Assembly (NCBI GenBank): GCA_031280685.1
Contig: JAITGM010000024.1
Span: 1-32,000 of the forward strand
DNA from: Christensenellaceae bacterium
GTDB taxonomy: Bacteria; Bacillota; Clostridia; Christensenellales; UBA1750
Direction of reading: 5' to 3'
DNA length: 32,000 nt
Numbering within the stretch: the stretch's first letter is position 1; every line of letters begins with the position of its first letter. The notes under the pieces are model-generated. The model worked only from the letters and a program-made list of their open reading frames with translations. It did not search any database and was not told the DNA's origin. Positions 24,374 to 32,000 of the stretch are shown here, piece by piece. A program made the translations under genes and the position numbers.

Positions 24374-25604
24374 CTTCGCTCACCTCGTCCAAAAAACCGA
24401 TTTGCCGCTGCTTTTCCGCCCTTTGTAGCACCCTTGCGCGGAAGGAGCCCCCGCTCAGTTTCGCCAAAACCTGGCTGCCGGGCGGCGGCGGCGCATGCAA
24501 CGCCCTCCCGTCCTCGCCGGTCACGATGGCATAGCCCCGCTCCAGCACTCGGTCTGGGTTCAGGGCCGGCAGCTTGCCATTCAGGCCGCCCAATGCCTGC
24601 GCCTTTCGCTCGAAAAGGCTCAAAATCCCAAAGTTCAGCCGCTCATTCAGTCCGCGCAGCCGCTCGCCCCGAAGGGCGAGCGACGCGGACAACCCGGCAG
24701 GCGAAAGCCGCTGCCGCAGGCCGGCAAGCCGCTGCCCGCGCAGGGCCAGCTCGCGCGAGGCGCTGAGATTCAGCCTGGCCATGAGCGAATCGAGCCGCAG
24801 CATCGCGGAACTTAAATCCGGCACGGCCAGCTCAGCAGCCTGCGAAGGGGTCGAAGCCCTGATGTCGGCCACAAAGTCGGCGATGCTAAAGTCGGTTTCG
24901 TGGCCGATGGCGGAGATCACGGGCAGCTTGCTCTCGAAGATGGCCCGCGCCACGATTTCTTCGTTGAAACACCAAAGATCCTCGAACGAGCCGCCGCCGC
25001 GCCCGCAGATAATCAGATCAACCCCCTGGTCTTGCAGGGAACGAATCCCCTCGGCGATCTCCATTTCGGCGCCCTCGCCCTGCACGCGGCAGGGCGCGAG
25101 CAAAATGCCGATGCCGGGGTTCCTTCGCCTGGCCACGCGAATAATGTCGCGGATCACCGCACCGGTTTCGGATGTGACCACGCCGACGCAGCGTGGATTC
25201 GCGGGCAAGGGGCGCTTTCTGGTTTGGTCGAAATAGCCTTTTTTTGCAAGGCGCGCCTTCGTTTCTTCAAACAGGGCGTAGAGCGCGCCCACGCCGTCCG
25301 GCTCCATGCCCTCGCAATAGAACTGATAGGCGCCATCCCTTGGGAAGAGCGAAACATAGCCCCTCGCCACGACGCCCAGGCCATCCCTGGGCGAAAAGCG
25401 CAGCGCCTGCGCGTTTTGCCTGAAACACACGCAGCGAATGACGGAAGAAGCATCCTTGAGTGAAAAATAGAGGTGCCCCGAGGAATGCCGTTTGAAGTTC
25501 GAGATCTCACCCCGCAGCCGCAGGGACGAAAGCAGCGCGTCCCCCTCGAGCAGGGTGCGAACGTATTCGTTCAGCTCGCCGACCGAGAGGGTGATCTCTA
25601 GCAT
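24357..25604 (-). CDS. xseA: Exodeoxyribonuclease VII large subunit
   Basis: An N-terminal OB-fold ([15 protein letters not shown], then [20 protein letters not shown]), a catalytic domain with [31 protein letters not shown] and [23 protein letters not shown] in pieces, and an extended coiled-coil end with repeated LRGxRL segments are all present. At 415 aa it is complete. It degrades ssDNA with XseB. The ATG at 25604 overlaps the folD stop by seven bases. Confidence 0.95.
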   Translation of the reverse strand: MLEITLSVGELNEYVRTLLEGDALLSSLRLRGEISNFKRHSSGHLYFSLKDASSVIRCVCFRQNAQALRFSPRDGLGVVARGYVSLFPRDGAYQFYCEGMEPDGVGALYALFEETKARLAKKGYFDQTRKRPLPANPRCVGVVTSETGAVIRDIIRVARRRNPGIGILLAPCRVQGEGAEMEIAEGIRSLQDQGVDLIICGRGGGSFEDLWCFNEEIVARAIFESKLPVISAIGHETDFSIADFVADIRASTPSQAAELAVPDLSSAMLRLDSLMARLNLSASRELALRGQRLAGLRQRLSPAGLSASLALRGERLRGLNERLNFGILSLFERKAQALGGLNGKLPALNPDRVLERGYAIVTGEDGRALHAPPPPGSQVLAKLSGGSFRARVLQRAEKQRQIGFLDEVSEDAKAD

Positions 25605-26455
25605 GGGGCCAAAGCGCGCTCCGCGGCCTCGACCGTGTTCTCCATCAGCATGGCGATGGTCATCGCGCCCACGCCGCCCGGCACCGGGGTAATGAAGCTC
25701 GCCTTTTTCGACGCCCCGTCAAAGTCTACATCGCCCACGAGCTTCTTTTCGCCCACGCGGTTGATGCCCACGTCGATGACCACGGCGCCCTCCTTGACCA
25801 TTTCGGTTGTGATGAACTTGGGCCGCCCGATGGCTGCGACCAAAAGATCGGCCCCGGCGCAGAGCGCGGCCAGGTTTTGGGTCTTTGAATGGGCGATGGT
25901 CACGGTGCAGTCGGCCTGCAAAAGCAGCATGGCCATGGGCTTGCCCACGATATTCGATCGGCCCACGACCACGGCGTTCTTGCCCCGGGTTTCTATGCCG
26001 CTTTCGGCCAGCAGGCGCATGACGCCCTTGGGCGTGCAGGGCGCGAACAGCGGCCGGCCTGCCATGAGCCTGCCCGCGTTCACCGCGTGGAAGCCATCCA
26101 CATCCTTTTGGGGCGAAATGGCCGCCAGAACCGCGGATTCCAAAATATGCCCGGGCAGCGGGAGCTGCACCAGGATGCCGTGCACCTGCTCGTCGTCGTT
26201 GAGGTGTTTGATGAGCGTTAAAAGCTCTTCCTGCCCCGTTTCGGCGGGCAAGCGCAGCACGCCGCCCAAAAAGCCCAGCTCCTTGGCCGCACGCTCCTTG
26301 TTGCGCACATAGACCGCGGAAGCAGGGTCGTCCCCCACCAGGATCACCGTGAGGTTCGGCGCGATCCCCTTCGCCTTTAACGCTTCCACCCTTGGCAGCA
26401 GCGCCTTCCGCGCCTTTGCCGCGATTGCCTTCCCATCGATGATCTGGGCGGCCAT
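25598..26455 (-). CDS. folD: Bifunctional methylenetetrahydrofolate dehydrogenase/cyclohydrolase
   Basis: [14 protein letters not shown] carries the catalytic Tyr and Lys region, [13 protein letters not shown] and [14 protein letters not shown] are the two most conserved blocks, and [15 protein letters not shown] binds NADP. The C-terminal [15 protein letters not shown] is intact. At 285 aa it is a full-length enzyme converting methylene-THF to formyl-THF, in the cytoplasm. The ATG at 26455 follows AGGAGGGC; a TTG two codons upstream is less likely. It lies between nusB and xseA in a classical clostridial order. Confidence 0.95.
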   Translation of the reverse strand: MAAQIIDGKAIAAKARKALLPRVEALKAKGIAPNLTVILVGDDPASAVYVRNKERAAKELGFLGGVLRLPAETGQEELLTLIKHLNDDEQVHGILVQLPLPGHILESAVLAAISPQKDVDGFHAVNAGRLMAGRPLFAPCTPKGVMRLLAESGIETRGKNAVVVGRSNIVGKPMAMLLLQADCTVTIAHSKTQNLAALCAGADLLVAAIGRPKFITTEMVKEGAVVIDVGINRVGEKKLVGDVDFDGASKKASFITPVPGGVGAMTIAMLMENTVEAAERALAPC

Positions 26456-26505
26456 GGGCAAGCCCTCCTTAAGCTACGCTTTTTTATTGCTGATTTCAGC
26501 CCTTT

Positions 26506-26934
26506 TTATTGCTCTTCCAGCCGCCTGGAGACGCTGCCCAAAATGCCGTTGACGAAGGCCGCGGATTCCGGCGTAGAAAAGCGGTTGCACAGGCCCACCG
26601 CTTCGCTGATCGAAACGTTGACCGGGATATCCTCCCTGTGCAGCATCTCAAAGAGCGCCAGGCGTAAAACGCTCAAATCCACCTTGGAAATGCGCTCGAG
26701 AGCCCAGCCCACGGCATATTGTTCGACCCAATCGTCCAGCTCGTCGAGCGTTTCGCCCACGCCATCGAGCATCGCCGCGATGTAGGCCTTATCGCCACCA
26801 TCCAGGCCGGGGGCCTCTTCGCCCTCGGCAAGCCCGGCCTTTAAAATGTCGCTCTTATCGTCAATCGGGTCGCCGCCCAAGGCCCGCGCATAGAGCAGGC
26901 GCGCGGCGCAATCCCTCGCATAGGCTCTTGCCAT
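26506..26934 (-). CDS. nusB: Transcription antitermination factor NusB
   Basis: 142 aa, all-helical. The start MARAYARDCAARLLYA is the RNA-binding N-terminus, and ISKVDLSVLRLALFEML with VSISEAVGLCNRFSTPESAAF are the conserved C-terminal helices. It works with NusE at boxA RNA in rRNA antitermination. The ATG at 26934 follows GGAGGGGG by ten bases. It follows the envelope-stress genes and precedes folD, as in other clostridia. Confidence 0.92.
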   Translation of the reverse strand: MARAYARDCAARLLYARALGGDPIDDKSDILKAGLAEGEEAPGLDGGDKAYIAAMLDGVGETLDELDDWVEQYAVGWALERISKVDLSVLRLALFEMLHREDIPVNVSISEAVGLCNRFSTPESAAFVNGILGSVSRRLEEQ

Positions 26935-26977
26935 GTTGGTTGTGCCCCCTCCAAAAACCGCTTAAAATCCCCTTTTG

Positions 26978-27199
26978 TCAGCCATCCTCGCCGCCGCCCC
27001 TGTGAAAGAGCCGCTCGACGACCTCGCGCAGATCCGGGCTTTGGTCCAGCCAGTAGCCGAACGCTGCCCCGCCGGCCACCAGCGCCATCAGCACAAGGCT
27101 GCGCCAAAAGCCGAGAGTCAAAAACAAGATGGCCGCAAGCAAGCCGAGCGCAGCCATCAAAACGGTGAAGAAATATCTTTGGAAAAGCGCTTTAAGCAT
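26978..27199 (-). CDS. DUF2273 small membrane protein, 73 aa
   Basis: Two hydrophobic segments (FTVLMAALGLLAAILFLTLG and LVLMALVAGGAAFGYWL) and a charged tail with LREVVERLF match the DUF2273 family, which stands between amaP and other Asp23 genes in many Firmicutes. The ATG at 27199 follows AAGGGGC by eight bases; a GTG directly before it is possible. It probably helps hold Asp23 at the membrane, by context. Confidence 0.75.
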   Translation of the reverse strand: MLKALFQRYFFTVLMAALGLLAAILFLTLGFWRSLVLMALVAGGAAFGYWLDQSPDLREVVERLFHRGGGEDG

Positions 27200-27213
27200 C
27201 ACTTTTTGCCCCT

Positions 27214-27780
27214 TTACTCAAGGGTCCTCTGCCCAGCCGTGCTCGGTTGGCCAACCTGCTCGATAAAGGCATGCACACCGGCCATCTGCAGGCCGGTGTG
27301 GGCGGTAATATGGGCCGCGACCGCCTCCTGCACCTGCTTAGAAAGCTCCTGCACGTTGCTGTCAGCCCCCAAAACAAGGCGCAGCCGCACCGTGAGGGCG
27401 CCGTCCTCCCCGGCCGTAACTTCGCTCCTCAAATCGCGCACGCCGGAAATCCCCCTGGCCGCGCGCTGGGCCATCGCGTCGATTGCGGAAAGCGCGATGC
27501 GCACCTCGCCCTCTTCGCCCCGGCGCAGGAAGGCATCCTTCTGGGCGGGCGGTTCGGATCCGCGCCGCCTGCCGTTGGCGAAGATCACGCGGATGGCCAG
27601 CAGCACCACCGCCGCGCAGCCCGCGATGACGGCGATTCTATCGTCGATCTCCATCGCCGGAAAGCCCATGAACGGAACCGCTATGTAGCCCCCGGCGACG
27701 AGGGCCAGCCAAAAGCCAAGGGCGATGAGCAGCAACATTAAAAAAACGGTCAGAATGCGGTCAGGCAGACGAATTCTCAC
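27214..27780 (-). CDS. amaP: Alkaline shock response membrane anchor protein AmaP
   Basis: Two N-terminal transmembrane helices (ILTVFLMLLLIALGFWLALV and IAVIAGCAAVVLLAIRVI) are followed by an Asp23-like domain (RIALSAIDAMAQRAARG and ALTVRLRLVLGADSN). This is the AmaP layout, the membrane anchor of Asp23. The GTG at 27780 follows AAGGAGGGG by six bases and removes ten residues that have no family character. It is preceded by asp23 and followed by the DUF2273 gene after 14 bases. Confidence 0.82.
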   Translation of the reverse strand: MRIRLPDRILTVFLMLLLIALGFWLALVAGGYIAVPFMGFPAMEIDDRIAVIAGCAAVVLLAIRVIFANGRRRGSEPPAQKDAFLRRGEEGEVRIALSAIDAMAQRAARGISGVRDLRSEVTAGEDGALTVRLRLVLGADSNVQELSKQVQEAVAAHITAHTGLQMAGVHAFIEQVGQPSTAGQRTLE

Positions 27781-27822
27781 TCCAGGCCCCTCCTTAAATC
27801 GCGCCCCCAAGGGCGAAACTCT

Positions 27823-28248
27823 TTAGTGGACGCGCGGCGGCAGCAGGGGCTCTTCCTCCGCCACGGGGGCGGGAAGCTCCTTTTCGAACTGAACGCCCTG
27901 CACGTGGACGTTGACCTCCACCACGCGAAGGCCGGTCATGGTTTCGATGGCCTTGCGCACGTTTTCCTGCACCTTTTGGCAAACCTCGATGATTGGGCTG
28001 CCATAGTAGATGATCGCGTAAACGTCGATCGCGGCCTCTTCCTTGCCGACCTCGACCCTTACGCCCTTGGTCAGGCTCCTGCGGCCCAGGATCTCGCCCA
28101 GGTCGGTCATCACGTTGCCGGTCATCCCCGCGACGCCTTCCACCTCGGTCGCGGCGAGGCCGGCGATCGTGGCGATGACGTCGCTTGCGAAGGTTACAGA
28201 ACCCACACCTTCGTCGATCGTCACATTAACGGGCAGATTTTCACTCAT
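27823..28248 (-). CDS. Asp23/Gls24 family envelope stress protein
   Basis: The 141-residue protein has VTFASDVIATIAGLAATEVEGV and VEVGKEEAAIDVYAIIYYGSPI, with VNVHVQGVQFEKE near the end, all features of Asp23/Gls24. These proteins coat the inside of the cytoplasmic membrane and respond to envelope stress. The ATG at 28248 follows GGAGGTGC; the open frame runs 32 codons further upstream but across the promoter. It is the first gene of the run that ends at 22894. Confidence 0.88.
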   Translation of the reverse strand: MSENLPVNVTIDEGVGSVTFASDVIATIAGLAATEVEGVAGMTGNVMTDLGEILGRRSLTKGVRVEVGKEEAAIDVYAIIYYGSPIIEVCQKVQENVRKAIETMTGLRVVEVNVHVQGVQFEKELPAPVAEEEPLLPPRVH

Positions 28249-28279
28249 AGCTAGCACCTCCGCGCTTATTTTCCCCATA

Positions 28280-28308
28280 ATTATAGCAGGAATATGCAAA
28301 TTGCACAA
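28280..28308 (-). promoter_or_regulatory. Promoter of the asp23 operon
   Basis: On the minus strand TTGTGC (28303-28308) and TATAAT (28280-28285) are 17 bases apart, with TG one base before the -10 (TGCTATAAT). It lies 30 bases before the asp23 start. Confidence 0.7.
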
Positions 28309-28457
28309 GGCACTTCGGCCCATGCACAAAACCCGGCCCGCCACCGCATTTTCCCTTTTCGGTTTTCGTTTTTTGGTAGAAAGGGCTTCGCGAATTCGCC
28401 GCTTCTTGCGCCAAAACCCAAAGCATGCTAAGGTAAGGCCGTGTCCGCCGGCTTCTT

Positions 28458-28473
28458 TACCCTAATTAGGGTA
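28458..28473. promoter_or_regulatory. 16-bp perfect palindrome, candidate operator
   Basis: TACCCTAATTAGGGTA is its own complement. It lies about 65 bases before the LD-carboxypeptidase start and just downstream of a weak promoter (TTGCGC at 28406-28411, TAAGGT at 28429-28434, 17 bases apart, TG before the -10). A repressor bound here would block transcription of the 28538-31532 genes. No regulator gene is adjacent. Confidence 0.45.
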
Positions 28474-28537
28474 TGCCGCCCGGCCAAAAAGGGTTCTGAA
28501 AAAAGTTTTCTGGTATGCAAAGGCGGTGCTGTGCGCA

Positions 28538-29440
28538 ATGCCAAAGCTGAAAGAGGGCGCCCGGGTGGCGCTCGTCGCCCCCTCCGGCCCCGTGGAGCCG
28601 GCAAGGCTCGCGCTGGGCGTCAAGGCCCTGCGCGCGCTCGGCCTTTCGCCCTTCGTGTACGCAAGCTGCCATCTCCGGCACGGCTTCTTTGCCGGGAGCG
28701 ACGCTCTGCGCGCCAGGGATCTGCAGGCGGCCTTTTTAGATGCATCCATCGAAGGCGTTTTCTGCGCGCGCGGGGGTTATGGCGCGCATCGCATCCTGCC
28801 GCTGCTCGACCTGCCCGCCATGGCGGCGCACCCGAAGTTCTTCGGCGGCTATTCCGACGTGACTGCCCTGCACATCGCGCTAAACCGGCAGGGGCTGAAG
28901 AGCTACCACATCCCCATGCCGGCCAGCGAATGGGCGCGGGGGCTCGATGAATACACAGCCGCAGCCCTGAATTCAGCCCTTTTTGGGCGCATAGAAGCGC
29001 TTCGCAACCCCGAGGGCAAGCCCCTGCGCACCCTCGTGCCGGGCAAGGCGGAAGGCGCGCTTTGCGGCGGCAACCTCACGCTGATCGCGGCCTCTTTGGG
29101 CACGCCTTACGAGCTGGACGCCAGGGGCAAGATCCTTTTTTTAGAGGAAATCGGCGAAACGACCCGCCGCGTGGACGGCCTGCTGACCCAGTTGCGCAAC
29201 GCGGGCAAGTTCCGCGATTGCGCTGGGGTCTTGCTCGGCGCTTTCAGCGGCTGCGGTAAGGAAAGGGCTTCCGATTTGAGCCTCAATGAGATTTTTGGCG
29301 AGCTGATCGTCCCCGCGGGCAAGCCCTGCCTAACAGGCCTGTTCTGCGGGCACGTCTGCGGCGGCATGAGCCTGCCGCTCGGGGCGGTTGCCCGCCTGAA
29401 CGCGGACGAAAAGAGCATCCTCGTCCTGGATGCGGACTGA
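28538..29440 (+). CDS. LD-carboxypeptidase (S66 / MccF-like), 300 aa
   Basis: The catalytic Ser is S106 in FFGGYSDVTALH, and the charge relay is completed by the Glu of ILFLEEIGE and the His of FCGHVCGG. The N-terminus has VALVAPSGPVE, the usual first strand. S66 peptidases trim L,D-bonds in peptidoglycan tetrapeptides, or cleave microcin C in MccF variants. No signal peptide is visible, which fits a cytoplasmic role in wall recycling. The ATG at 28538 follows AGGCGG by eleven bases; a GTG twelve bases upstream is the alternative. An amidohydrolase gene follows after 29 bases. Confidence 0.85.
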   Translation: MPKLKEGARVALVAPSGPVEPARLALGVKALRALGLSPFVYASCHLRHGFFAGSDALRARDLQAAFLDASIEGVFCARGGYGAHRILPLLDLPAMAAHPKFFGGYSDVTALHIALNRQGLKSYHIPMPASEWARGLDEYTAAALNSALFGRIEALRNPEGKPLRTLVPGKAEGALCGGNLTLIAASLGTPYELDARGKILFLEEIGETTRRVDGLLTQLRNAGKFRDCAGVLLGAFSGCGKERASDLSLNEIFGELIVPAGKPCLTGLFCGHVCGGMSLPLGAVARLNADEKSILVLDAD

Positions 29441-29469
29441 ACAAAGCCAACAGAGGGGAGCAAAAGGGG

Positions 29470-31089
29470 ATGGACAAGATCCTATTCAACGCGCGCGTGC
29501 ACACCATGGACGAGGCTCGGCCTACGGCCGACGCCATCGCCATTTCCGGCGGCAAAATCGCGGCCGTGGGGAGCGATGAAGAGATCCTTAGGCTGCAAAC
29601 CGCCAAAACCGAGCTGATCGACCTGAAAAACGCCGCTGTTTTGCCGGGCCTGAGCGATACGCACCTGCACCTGCGCGGCCTGGGCGAAAGCTTTCTCACC
29701 GTCAATCTAAACGGCACGCGCTCCATCGGCGAGGCGCTCGGGGCAATCGGAGCCTTCCTCGCCGCGCACCCGGGCGACGGGCCGGTTCGCGGGCGCGGCT
29801 GGAACCAGGATCTGTGGGCAGAAGGGCGCCTGCCCACCAGGCACGATCTGGATCGGATTCAGACCGGGCGGCCCATCGTGCTCAGCCGGGTTTGCGGGCA
29901 CATGAGCGTTTGCAACAGCAGGGCGCTCGAGTTCTTCGGCATCCTGGGGCACGGGGGCTTGCCCGGGGGCGAAATCCTCTTGGGCGAAGACGGCCTGCCC
30001 AACGGCCTGTTGACCGAAACCGCCCAGTCCCTCGCCAACCCGAGCGTGGAGCTCGAGCTGGGCGGCGTCAAGCAGCGGCTCGCTGCTGCCATGGCGCATG
30101 CGGCCTCAAAGGGCCTAACCGCGGCACACAGCGACGACTTCCCCCCGTCGCTCGGCGGCGCCGAAACCATAATGCGGGCCTATGAAGAGCTGCAAGCCGA
30201 GGGGAAAATGCCCCTGCGCGTCTTTGAGCAGGCGCATTTCCGCACGCCCGAGGCGCTGGGCGCCTTCTTTGCCAAGGGCTATGGTTACGATCACGCGAAG
30301 GGTTCGCTCTATAAGGTCAAATCCCTAAAAATGCTGGCCGACGGCTCCCTGGGCGCGCGCACGGCCGCGCTTCGCGGCGAATATGCCGATGCGCCTGGGC
30401 AGCGCGGCACCGCCGTCTATCCCCAAAAGGAACTGGACGCCATGGTGGCCCTCGCGCACGCGCACGGCCTGCCCGTTTCCATCCACGCCATCGGCGACCG
30501 CGCCATGGATATGGTGCTGGATGCCGTCGAGCGCGCGCAAAAAGCCTTTCCGGGTCTTTCCCCCCGCCACGGGATCATCCATTGCCAGATCAGCGACGAG
30601 CCCCTGCTCGACCGTTTCGCCGCCCTGCGCGTGCAGGCGCTGGTGCAGCCCGTTTTTCTCGAATACGATGCCCACATCGTGGATGCGCGCGTGGGGAAAA
30701 CCCTCGCCGCCACTTCCTACAACTGGGACGGCTTTTTAAAGCGCGGCGTGAACGTTTCAGCCGGTTCCGACTGCCCGGTCGAGCCTCTCGACCCGCTGCT
30801 GAACCTCTATTGTGCCATCGAGCGCAAGGATTTTGAGCAAAGGCCAAAAAACGGCTGCTATTCTGAGCATTGCCTTTCCCCCTGGGATGCGGTTTCGCTC
30901 TTCACGGTCAACGCCGCCCGGGCCGTGGGCGAAGAGGGCATTCGGGGGCGGATTAAGCCCGGCATGCTGGCCGATCTTAGCGTCTTTGACGTAGACCCCT
31001 TCAGCGACGAACCCGAAAGGCTGCTTTCGGGCCGCGCGCTGATGACCCTGCTTGGCGGGAAGCTCGCCTTCTGCGCCGAAGGATTCTAA
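29470..31089 (+). CDS. Amidohydrolase family protein (YtcJ-like), 539 aa
   Basis: The metal-binding HLHLRG is at H65/H67. KMLADGSLGARTAAL, the HAIGDRAMD block and SAGSDCPVEP mark the later ligands of the barrel, and VNAARAVGEEGIRGRIKPGM with LADLSVFDVDP is the closing beta-sandwich. This is the amidohydrolase 3 layout, with the long insert typical of YtcJ. Hydrolysis of an amide or related bond in the cytoplasm is likely; the substrate is unknown. The ATG at 29470 follows GAGGGGAGC. It is co-directional with and close to the LD-carboxypeptidase gene. Confidence 0.82.
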   Translation: MDKILFNARVHTMDEARPTADAIAISGGKIAAVGSDEEILRLQTAKTELIDLKNAAVLPGLSDTHLHLRGLGESFLTVNLNGTRSIGEALGAIGAFLAAHPGDGPVRGRGWNQDLWAEGRLPTRHDLDRIQTGRPIVLSRVCGHMSVCNSRALEFFGILGHGGLPGGEILLGEDGLPNGLLTETAQSLANPSVELELGGVKQRLAAAMAHAASKGLTAAHSDDFPPSLGGAETIMRAYEELQAEGKMPLRVFEQAHFRTPEALGAFFAKGYGYDHAKGSLYKVKSLKMLADGSLGARTAALRGEYADAPGQRGTAVYPQKELDAMVALAHAHGLPVSIHAIGDRAMDMVLDAVERAQKAFPGLSPRHGIIHCQISDEPLLDRFAALRVQALVQPVFLEYDAHIVDARVGKTLAATSYNWDGFLKRGVNVSAGSDCPVEPLDPLLNLYCAIERKDFEQRPKNGCYSEHCLSPWDAVSLFTVNAARAVGEEGIRGRIKPGMLADLSVFDVDPFSDEPERLLSGRALMTLLGGKLAFCAEGF

Positions 31090-31115
31090 ATACATTCGCA
31101 AAAAGGAGATTGGCT

Positions 31116-31532
31116 ATGCACGAAAATATCCTCGTCCGCGCCGGCGAAATCGTTTCCCATTCCCTCCGCCAAAGCGGCTATTGCGCCCTGGCGCTTCTGG
31201 ACGAAGACGGCTTCCCCCATGCTTCCACGATCACGCCCTCCGCGGCCGACGGGGTTCGCAGCATCTATCTTTGCACGGGCTTTGGATCCAGAACCGCAAG
31301 CATCCTGGCCTGCAACAAGGCTAGTCTCTGCTTTAATTCGATGGAATACAACATCACCCTCCTTGGCACAATCGAGATTTTGACCGATCCCGCCCTGAAG
31401 CTTGCAATGTGGTATGGCGGGCTGAAAAACCACTTCTCAGGGCCGGAAGACGAGAAGGATTGCGTATTGCACTTTAAAACCGAGCGTTACAGCCTGCTGG
31501 TCGATTGGAACCAGGTGCGCGGGTCGCTTTAA
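31116..31532 (+). CDS. Pyridoxamine 5'-phosphate oxidase-fold protein, 138 aa
   Basis: SGYCALALLDEDGFPHASTITPS is an N-terminal strand pair of the flavin-binding split barrel, followed by IYLCTGFGSRTASIL and ASLCFNS, as in general-stress-like PNPOx proteins. It lacks the C-terminal part of true PdxH, so a flavin- or haem-linked reductase role is more likely than B6 synthesis. The ATG at 31116 follows AAGGAG by eight bases. A terminator follows 28 bases after its stop. Confidence 0.75.
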   Translation: MHENILVRAGEIVSHSLRQSGYCALALLDEDGFPHASTITPSAADGVRSIYLCTGFGSRTASILACNKASLCFNSMEYNITLLGTIEILTDPALKLAMWYGGLKNHFSGPEDEKDCVLHFKTERYSLLVDWNQVRGSL

Positions 31533-31559
31533 GGGCTGCGAAAGCGCCCTTAAACGCGC

Positions 31560-31597
31560 AAAAGGAATGCCGGGGAAATCCCCGGCATTCCTTTTTT
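31560..31597 (+). terminator. Intrinsic terminator after the PNPOx-fold gene
   Basis: AAAAGGAATGCCGGGG (31560-31575) and CCCCGGCATTCCTTTT (31580-31595) pair perfectly around AAAT and end in six T. A smaller hairpin (AAGGGC/GCCCTT, about 31531-31552) stands before it. Its A-rich left side makes it usable also against leftward transcription from the recombinase gene. Confidence 0.88.
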
Positions 31598-31604
31598 GAC
31601 GTGG

Positions 31605-32000
31605 TTAAGCTTGCTTAGTTCTTCCCTTCAATCGCCGCCTGTGAGGGAATTGCACGGGGGATGATTTTTGGCTTTTGCGCCATTTTTTGAAGTCGGCAAG
31701 CCGAATGACGCCTATGTTATGTAGGGGGCTTTCACCCCCTTCGGAATCGTCCACCGAAACGGTCTGCTTCGATTTCCGACCCTCGGCGACCAAGGTGAAA
31801 TCCTCGGTCAAGCCGTTGTCCAGATTCATCACCCACGCAAATCGGTTATTGCCGCGCGGGATAATTTTGGAGACGAACTTATCATAGAGCTTTTTATCAA
31901 GCGTGGGCTGTGAAAAGTCAATCAATTGGTTCAGCGTGTCCTCAATGACCTCCCACGCCAAGCCCGCGGATTTTGACTGCGGCGCGGCTTCCGGCTCTGA
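31605..32000 (-). CDS. Serine site-specific recombinase, C-terminal part (runs off the edge)
   Basis: The frame is open to the right edge and ends at the TAA at 31605. The visible ~130 residues include LNQLIDFSQPTLDKKLYDKF, IIPRGNNRFAWVMNLDN and LVAEGRKSKQTVSVD, which recall the C-terminal end of large serine recombinases of integrative elements in gut Firmicutes. The catalytic domain lies outside the window. After GGESPLHNIG the tail (about 35 residues, basic) looks unlike the family and may come from a junction near the element's end. The recombinase marks a mobile element to the right. Confidence 0.6.
   Translation of the reverse strand, partial: SEPEAAPQSKSAGLAWEVIEDTLNQLIDFSQPTLDKKLYDKFVSKIIPRGNNRFAWVMNLDNGLTEDFTLVAEGRKSKQTVSVDDSEGGESPLHNIGVIRLADFKKWRKSQKSSPVQFPHRRRLKGRTKQA

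Noticed and set aside
26456-26505. A folate riboswitch before folD
   Set aside because: The short gap after nusB lacks any THF aptamer core, and folD is inside an operon.

Overview
The window is a high-GC, densely packed chromosomal segment of an anaerobic, Gram-positive-type (Firmicutes/Clostridia-like) bacterium, flanked by scraps of mobile DNA. Evidence for the host group is the cluster asp23-amaP-DUF2273-nusB-folD-xseA-xseB, a typical clostridial arrangement, strong GGAGG ribosome-binding sites before almost every gene, a riboswitch-controlled B12 importer, and mobile-element genes of the kind carried by gut Firmicutes. Similarity to Christensenella-type high-GC clostridia is only an impression. 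All family calls are by eye from the sequence; no database was searched.

Layout. 1-2100: decayed integrative-element cargo on the + strand (MazF-like C-terminal scar, two tiny overlapping genes, a DUF4314 gene, a frameshifted accessory gene) joined to an antisense fragment of a Gly-rich surface protein. 2154-5883 (minus): aldo/keto reductase, metallo-beta-lactamase-fold hydrolase and a GHL6-like glycoside hydrolase, probably one catabolic operon. 6077-6529 (minus): MaoC-like hydratase. 6654-12767 (+): a complete-looking F1Fo ATP synthase operon with its own promoter and terminator, in the order a, c, b, (delta C-terminal domain fused to alpha), gamma, beta, epsilon. No separate delta gene exists here; this fusion is the most unusual feature of the window. 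12770-13170: non-coding, hairpin-rich. 13184-13786 (+): small P-loop kinase-like protein. 13783-19038 (minus): flavodoxin-like protein, two membrane proteins, 5-formyl-THF cyclo-ligase, alanine racemase, histidine phosphatase and carboxylesterase, tightly packed. 19132-22111 (minus): btuF-btuC-btuD-type ABC importer behind a cobalamin riboswitch. 22120-22893: non-coding, with a 127-bp direct repeat, palindromes and a terminator. 22894-28248 (minus): DUF1905, DUF1801, divergent PAP2, exonuclease VII subunits, FolD, NusB, DUF2273, AmaP and Asp23. 28538-31532 (+): LD-carboxypeptidase, amidohydrolase and a PNPOx-fold protein. 31605 to the right edge (minus): C-terminal end of a serine recombinase of another mobile element.

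Working together. The ATP synthase is the main energy module. FolD and the cyclo-ligase serve one-carbon metabolism, alanine racemase and LD-carboxypeptidase act on cell wall, and the B12 importer is expected to be repressed when cobalamin is plentiful. The two edges show that the chromosomal block lies between, or was invaded by, integrative elements.
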